Shown in pieces: positions 60,388 through 64,000 of a stretch of 64,000 nt of DNA; the stretch's first letter is position 1; each line of letters begins with the position of its first letter. Under the pieces are notes generated by a model. The model did no database searches. It saw only the letters and a list, made by a program, of their open reading frames with translations, and was not told the origin of the DNA. The DNA lies in NCBI RefSeq assembly GCF_000014065.1, contig NC_008044.1, positions 3,123,501 through 3,187,500 on the forward strand, given 5' to 3'. The stretch comes from Ruegeria sp. TM1040 (lineage in GTDB: Bacteria; Pseudomonadota; Alphaproteobacteria; Rhodobacterales; Rhodobacteraceae). A program made the translations under genes and the position numbers.

Positions 60388-60616
60388 ATGTCCCGCCTCC
60401 AAGACTGTCTTGTCCTCAAATGTATTCGGGCCTCGTGTGCGGTGTTTTGCACACCGTCTATACCCGCACCTCATGATGCTTGACACAAGCATATTCACGG
60501 AACAAGGGCCATGCGCAATTGCCAAGTTTGGCAGGTTTTTGCCGTCTTTTCCTTGAAAAGCCGGGGTTTTGTATGTCTGTTGACACGAAAATCCCTCAAG
60601 TTGATGAGCCAAGCCC

Positions 60617-61624
60617 ATGACAACCCCTATTGCCGCCGCGCCCTTTACCGAACTCTGGCGGGGTGATCTCCTCGAGAGCCAACACCACGGGCATGCCGTG
60701 ATCTGCAATGGCAAAGGCGAGGTGATCCGGTCCTGGGGCAACCCTGAGCAAATCATTTACCCACGCAGTTCCTGCAAGATGATTCAGGCGCTACCGCTAC
60801 TGACTTCGGGCGCGGCGGCGCGCTATGGGCTGAGCACAGAGCAGCTTGCGCTAGCCTGTGCATCGCACAATGGGGCACACATCCACATTGATCGGGTTGG
60901 CCACTGGCTCGACCAGCTCAACCTTGGTGAGGGCGATCTGCGCTGTGGTGCGCAGAAACCAAAAGACAAAGACGTGCTGTATGATCTGATCAAGCGCGAT
61001 GACAGCCCCTGCCAGATCCACAACAATTGTTCGGGCAAACATGCGGGCTTCCTTACGCTCTCGCAGCATCTGGGCGCAGGACCCGAGTATGTCGAGATCG
61101 ACCATCCCGTGCAGCAAGCCTGCCGGGAGGCTTTTGAGGAAACCACGAAGGAAAGCAGCCCGACTTATGGTATCGACGGCTGCTCCGCTCCGAATTTTGC
61201 CTGCTCCATCACCGGCCTGGCGCGTGCGATGGGGTGGTTCGCCTCGGCTCATACCCGCTCTGGCCGGGCAGATGATGCCGCAGTACAGCTGCGCGATGCC
61301 ATGGCCCGCCATCCTGAACTGGTGGCGGGCGAAGGACGGGCCTGCACCGCCTTGATGCGCGACATGGGCGGCAAGGTCTCGGTGAAGACCGGCGCGGAAG
61401 GAGTCTTTGTCGCGATCCTGCCAGAGCAGCAACTTGGCATCGCATTGAAGATCGTGGACGGCACCACCCGCGCGGCAGAAAATGCCATCACGACGCTATT
61501 GGTGAGCCTCGGGGCCTTGGATCGCAACAGCCCCTCGGCAAAGGCGTATATGACCGCGCCGATCACAAACTGGAACGGTATTCACTGTGGCGAAATGCGG
61601 CCCGCGTCAGGGCTGGTCTTTTAG
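60617..61624 (+). CDS. L-asparaginase, rhizobial/AnsA (class 3) type
   Basis: This 335-residue asparaginase II family enzyme resembles Rhizobium etli AnsA, unrelated to the E. coli-type enzymes. It has the beta-lactamase-like S-x-x-K pair in R-S-S-C-K-M-I-Q (Lys54), the conserved A-S-H-N-G-A and the N-N-C-S-G-K-H-A-G segment with the zinc-binding cysteine. It hydrolyses asparagine to aspartate and ammonia. The start follows AGCCCATG with a weak ribosome site. It is probably cytoplasmic and monocistronic. Confidence 0.9.
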   Translation: MTTPIAAAPFTELWRGDLLESQHHGHAVICNGKGEVIRSWGNPEQIIYPRSSCKMIQALPLLTSGAAARYGLSTEQLALACASHNGAHIHIDRVGHWLDQLNLGEGDLRCGAQKPKDKDVLYDLIKRDDSPCQIHNNCSGKHAGFLTLSQHLGAGPEYVEIDHPVQQACREAFEETTKESSPTYGIDGCSAPNFACSITGLARAMGWFASAHTRSGRADDAAVQLRDAMARHPELVAGEGRACTALMRDMGGKVSVKTGAEGVFVAILPEQQLGIALKIVDGTTRAAENAITTLLVSLGALDRNSPSAKAYMTAPITNWNGIHCGEMRPASGLVF

Positions 61625-61637
61625 GGCAGGGGCCGCG

Positions 61638-61958
61638 CTACATCACCATTTCGATGATTTCGGCCACTTCGATCGTGCCGGTGCCATCAGTCACGCTGGG
61701 GCACCCTTTGGCCATCTCGCAAGCCTCTTCGATGGTGTCCGCAGTGACCACTGTATAGCCCGAGATGGGGTTTGAGCCGCCATCATCTGTGATGGCAGCG
61801 GCGCTGACCGTTTTCGACTTTCCAACCGGGTTTCCGGGGATGGCTACGGCGTCTCCCATCTCCTGAAACCAGGCCATCCAGGCGGCCATTTCTTTTTCTT
61901 CTTCTTCCGGGGTCTCGGCGGCTTTGCCACCGTGATATGCAAAAATGAACTGAGGCAT
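61638..61958 (-). CDS. YciI-like (YCII-related) protein
   Basis: This 106-residue dimeric alpha/beta-barrel-type protein matches the YCII family, with M-P-Q-F-I-F-A-Y-H-G-G, a helical acidic segment and the C-terminal I-E-V-A-E-I-I-E-M. Members are often fused to or near sigma-factor and dehydrogenase genes; here it stands alone. No catalytic function is established. Confidence 0.8.
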   Translation of the reverse strand: MPQFIFAYHGGKAAETPEEEEKEMAAWMAWFQEMGDAVAIPGNPVGKSKTVSAAAITDDGGSNPISGYTVVTADTIEEACEMAKGCPSVTDGTGTIEVAEIIEMVM

Positions 61959-62044
61959 CCGTCTATCCTTTGCTGAAAATACAGAACGAAGGCTAAGCCT
62001 GTCGGACCGGAATCAGCAAGGTACGGTTTCCCGCACGCAGTTTC

Positions 62045-62803
62045 TCAGAGCATATCCCAGATCAGCTTCATCGCGAGGCTCACGGTGGTCAACACCAACA
62101 GTGGTTTGATCACTTTGGCCCCTTGCTTTTGCGCAAGGCCGGCACCGACCCGTGCTCCTGCAATTTGTGCAAACCCCATGGCAAGACCGGTCAACCACCA
62201 AGGCGTTGCAACGACCGCAAAGGCTGCAAGGGCTCCGGCGTTTGAGGCAAAATTCAAGAGCTTCGTGTGCGCAGTCGCCTTCAACACGCCGTAACCGGCG
62301 AGCCCAACGAAGGCGAGCATGTAGAAACTGCCTGCACCGGGACCCAAAAGCCCGTCATAGGCCGCGCAGAGCGGCACCATGGTGGCGGCGAAGACTGCGG
62401 GCGTCAGACGCTGGGCGCGGTCTTCGTCATTGAGACCTTTCTTGGTGGCAAAGAAAACCGCGATCCCGATCAACAGAACCGGCAGCGCATAACGGATCAG
62501 CTCGACGGGTAGGACCGACACCAGCAGAGCGCCTGCAATGGAGGCAAAGAATGCGATCACCGCCGATTTCCACTGAGTGCGAAGATTGACATGGCCGCCG
62601 CGTGCATAGGTGATTGCCGCCGTTGCCGCGCCAAACAGGCCTTGGATCTTGTTGGTGGCAAGCGCTGTCACCGGGTTGGCGCCTGCAATTAACAGCACGG
62701 GAACCGTAATTAGCCCGCCGCCACCGGCAACCGCGTCGATAAATCCCGCAGCAAAGCCTGCTGCCATCAACAGCAGCAGAACCTCGAAGGTTACCTCGAA
62801 CAT
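62045..62803 (-). CDS. TauE/SafE family (TSUP) membrane permease
   Basis: This 252-residue protein has about eight membrane segments and the TSUP repeats (G-F-I-D-A-V-A-G-G-G-G-L-I-T-V-P near the N-terminus and P-G-A-G-S-F-Y-M in the second half). Members export sulfite, sulfonates or other organic anions. It lies 8 bases downstream of serB on the same strand, so it is probably co-transcribed with it, which gives no clear hint of the substrate. Confidence 0.9.
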   Translation of the reverse strand: MFEVTFEVLLLLMAAGFAAGFIDAVAGGGGLITVPVLLIAGANPVTALATNKIQGLFGAATAAITYARGGHVNLRTQWKSAVIAFFASIAGALLVSVLPVELIRYALPVLLIGIAVFFATKKGLNDEDRAQRLTPAVFAATMVPLCAAYDGLLGPGAGSFYMLAFVGLAGYGVLKATAHTKLLNFASNAGALAAFAVVATPWWLTGLAMGFAQIAGARVGAGLAQKQGAKVIKPLLVLTTVSLAMKLIWDML

Positions 62804-62811
62804 ATGTGAAA

Positions 62812-63687
62812 TTATCCTTTGAAGTCGTCCAGGCTGTAGCCCTGTACGTACAAGAGTGCCGAGAGGTCGCCGTGATTGATGCGGATGTCACACTCTGCGG
62901 CAACAGAGGGTTTGGCATGAAGCGCCACACCGGCACCGGCGCGGGTCAGCATGCCAAGGTCATTCGCCCCGTCGCCGACTGCGATGACCTCTGCTTCGGA
63001 GATGCCAAGGCGGGCGGTGATCTCTTCAAGTGCCTCGACTTTGGCCTCGCGACCGAGAATGGGACGCGCGACGTCACCGGTCAGTTTGCCGTCCTCGACG
63101 ATCAGCGTATTGGCGCGGTTCTCGTCAAACCCGAGCTCACCAGCAACACGGGCGGTGAAGGCGGTGAAGCCGCCCGAAACCAACGCCGCGTAGGCGCCAT
63201 GTGCCTTCATGGTTGCCAAGAGCGCAGCACCCCCCGGCATCAAGGTGATGCGCGTATCAAGAACTTGGGCGATGACCTCCTCGGGCAGTCCCTTCAAAAG
63301 CCCGACCCGCTCGGTCAGAGCGCCCTCAAAATCCAGTTCGCCATTCATGGCACGGGCCGTGATGTCCTTGACGCGGGCACCAACGCCGGCCTCATCTGCC
63401 AGTTCGTCAATGCATTCCTGCTGGATCATGGTTGAATCCATATCTGCCAAGAGCATCTTTTTGCGCCGCCCTTCTGCGGGCTGAAGCACCAGATCGACCC
63501 CCATGCCTTGCAGATCACTCCAGACGTCCCACTGGTTGTCGGGCAGGGCGTTAAGCGTGAACTCTGCCGCGATGCCGGGATTGAGCCAATTGGCTTCTCC
63601 GCCGCCCCACGCGTTCCTCAGCGATTCGACCAGCGCAGGTTCCAGCGTTGGGGTGGCAGGGTTCACGAGCAGGGTTGCGACATACAT
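62812..63687 (-). CDS. serB: SerB, phosphoserine phosphatase
   Basis: SerB (291 aa) makes L-serine from phosphoserine. HAD motif I is D-M-D-S-T (Asp82, Asp84), followed by the S-G-G-F motif II and G-D-G-A-N-D motif IV. An N-terminal ~75-residue domain precedes the catalytic part, as in other alphaproteobacterial SerB. It is divergent from serC, the previous enzyme of the same pathway, across 236 bases, so both are likely controlled together. Confidence 0.95.
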   Translation of the reverse strand: MYVATLLVNPATPTLEPALVESLRNAWGGGEANWLNPGIAAEFTLNALPDNQWDVWSDLQGMGVDLVLQPAEGRRKKMLLADMDSTMIQQECIDELADEAGVGARVKDITARAMNGELDFEGALTERVGLLKGLPEEVIAQVLDTRITLMPGGAALLATMKAHGAYAALVSGGFTAFTARVAGELGFDENRANTLIVEDGKLTGDVARPILGREAKVEALEEITARLGISEAEVIAVGDGANDLGMLTRAGAGVALHAKPSVAAECDIRINHGDLSALLYVQGYSLDDFKG

Positions 63688-63868
63688 ATGTATTCTCCGG
63701 TCAAGGCGGGCTGACTTCTCTTAACGAGCGCTTACCGCTGGCACCAGCCCGGAGGGGCTGAGGGGCGCAAAGTTTCCGATCGGCGTCATATGGGGTCGCA
63801 AAAATTTCCAAAAGCGGCGCAAATGGTCGATTTCCCCGGTTGCGCGGAATCATCCTCCCGCATATCGC

Positions 63869-63923
63869 TGTCGGTGGGACACCCCTCCCCAACGAGGGGC
63901 GCTTATCTGGAAGGGTAGCATTT
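63869..63923 (+). ncRNA. Candidate serC RNA leader motif
   Basis: Two adjacent hairpins lie in the serC 5' leader: TGTC-GGTGG-GACA (63869-63881) and CCCCTC-CCCAAC-GAGGGG (63882-63899), directly abutting, then a short single-stranded stretch with the ribosome site GGAAGGG before the ATG at 63924. A conserved serC RNA motif before serC is known in alphaproteobacteria. This leader fits by position; the detailed consensus match was not checked. Confidence 0.55.
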
Positions 63924-64000
63924 ATGGCTATTGCACAACCGGCATCGCGGCCGGCCAATCCGCGTTTTTCTTCTGGCCCCTGCGCCAAACCCCCCACCTA
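63924..64000 (+). CDS. serC: Phosphoserine aminotransferase (3' truncated by window edge)
   Basis: Only the first 25 codons are visible: M-A-I-A-Q-P-A-S-R-P-A-N-P-R-F-S-S-G-P-C then A-K-P-P-T. The N-P-R-F-S-S-G-P-C segment is the distinctive start of alphaproteobacterial SerC. The enzyme converts 3-phosphohydroxypyruvate to phosphoserine with glutamate. GGAAGGG is spaced correctly before the ATG. The divergent serB neighbour supports it. The stop lies beyond the window. Confidence 0.85.
   Translation, partial: MAIAQPASRPANPRFSSGPCAKPPT

Noticed and set aside
1-64000. CRISPR arrays, tRNA and rRNA genes, prophage modules and replication origins
   Set aside because: No regularly spaced repeats, tRNA cloverleaf motifs, rRNA sequence, phage structural genes or DnaA-box clusters were seen.

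Overview
The window looks like the chromosome of a marine alphaproteobacterium of the order Rhodobacterales (Roseobacter group). The evidence is the GC-rich coding, the Rhodobacterales-type flagellar gene order (flgB-flgC-fliE-fliQ-flgF-flgG-flgA-flgH-fliL, fliI, and a DUF1217-flbT-flaF-flagellin block), CtrA-like sites, polyamine transporters, Hint-domain proteins and a rhizobial-type asparaginase. This placement is an inference from gene content. No tRNA, rRNA, CRISPR array or replication origin was seen.

Layout. 1-19.7 kb holds flagellar genes: the export gate (flhA 3' part, fliR, flhB) and a coiled-coil FliJ-like protein on the + strand; a minus-strand rod/ring operon from flgB to fliL; fliI; two abutting IS3-family insertion sequences (10.2-12.6 kb); a minus-strand block of FlgJ-like protein, FlgN-like protein, flagellin, FlaF, FlbT and a four-repeat DUF1217 protein; then fliK and flgD. 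19.8-33.8 kb is a polyamine region: an APH-like kinase, a PuuB-like oxidase, a complete PotFGHI-type transporter, a GntR regulator, a putrescine-type aminotransferase and a second complete polyamine-type ABC transporter with two unusual permeases. 33.8-40.9 kb carries housekeeping genes: an MltB-type transglycosylase, a WYL regulator divergent from a GST, RNase R, a GNAT protein and DapE. 41.3-45.8 kb is a small accessory-looking island with two Hint-domain proteins flanking an ionotropic-glutamate-receptor-like protein. 45.8-53.7 kb is a complete histidine-utilisation locus (hutC, hutD, hutF, hutIHGU). 53.7-64 kb holds a VOC protein, DapD, a GntR regulator beside a threonine dehydratase, a LOG protein, RlmN, an IalB-like protein, an asparaginase, a YciI protein, a TauE/SafE permease, SerB and the start of serC behind a candidate serC RNA leader.

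How the genes work together. The first 20 kb builds the export apparatus, rod, L-ring and filament; FlbT and FlaF probably set flagellin output through the long structured flagellin leader. The polyamine genes would import putrescine-like compounds and remove their amino groups by two routes, oxidase and aminotransferase. The hut genes take histidine to glutamate by the five-step HutF/HutG route (ammonia and formate released) under HutC, with a clear candidate operator between hutF and hutI. dapD/dapE (lysine and meso-diaminopimelate) and serB/serC (serine) are biosynthetic. I found no previously undescribed system that can be proven from the sequence alone. The best leads are the Hint/iGluR-like island, the permeases with extra domains, the four-repeat DUF1217 protein and the structured leaders before flagellin, potG and serC.
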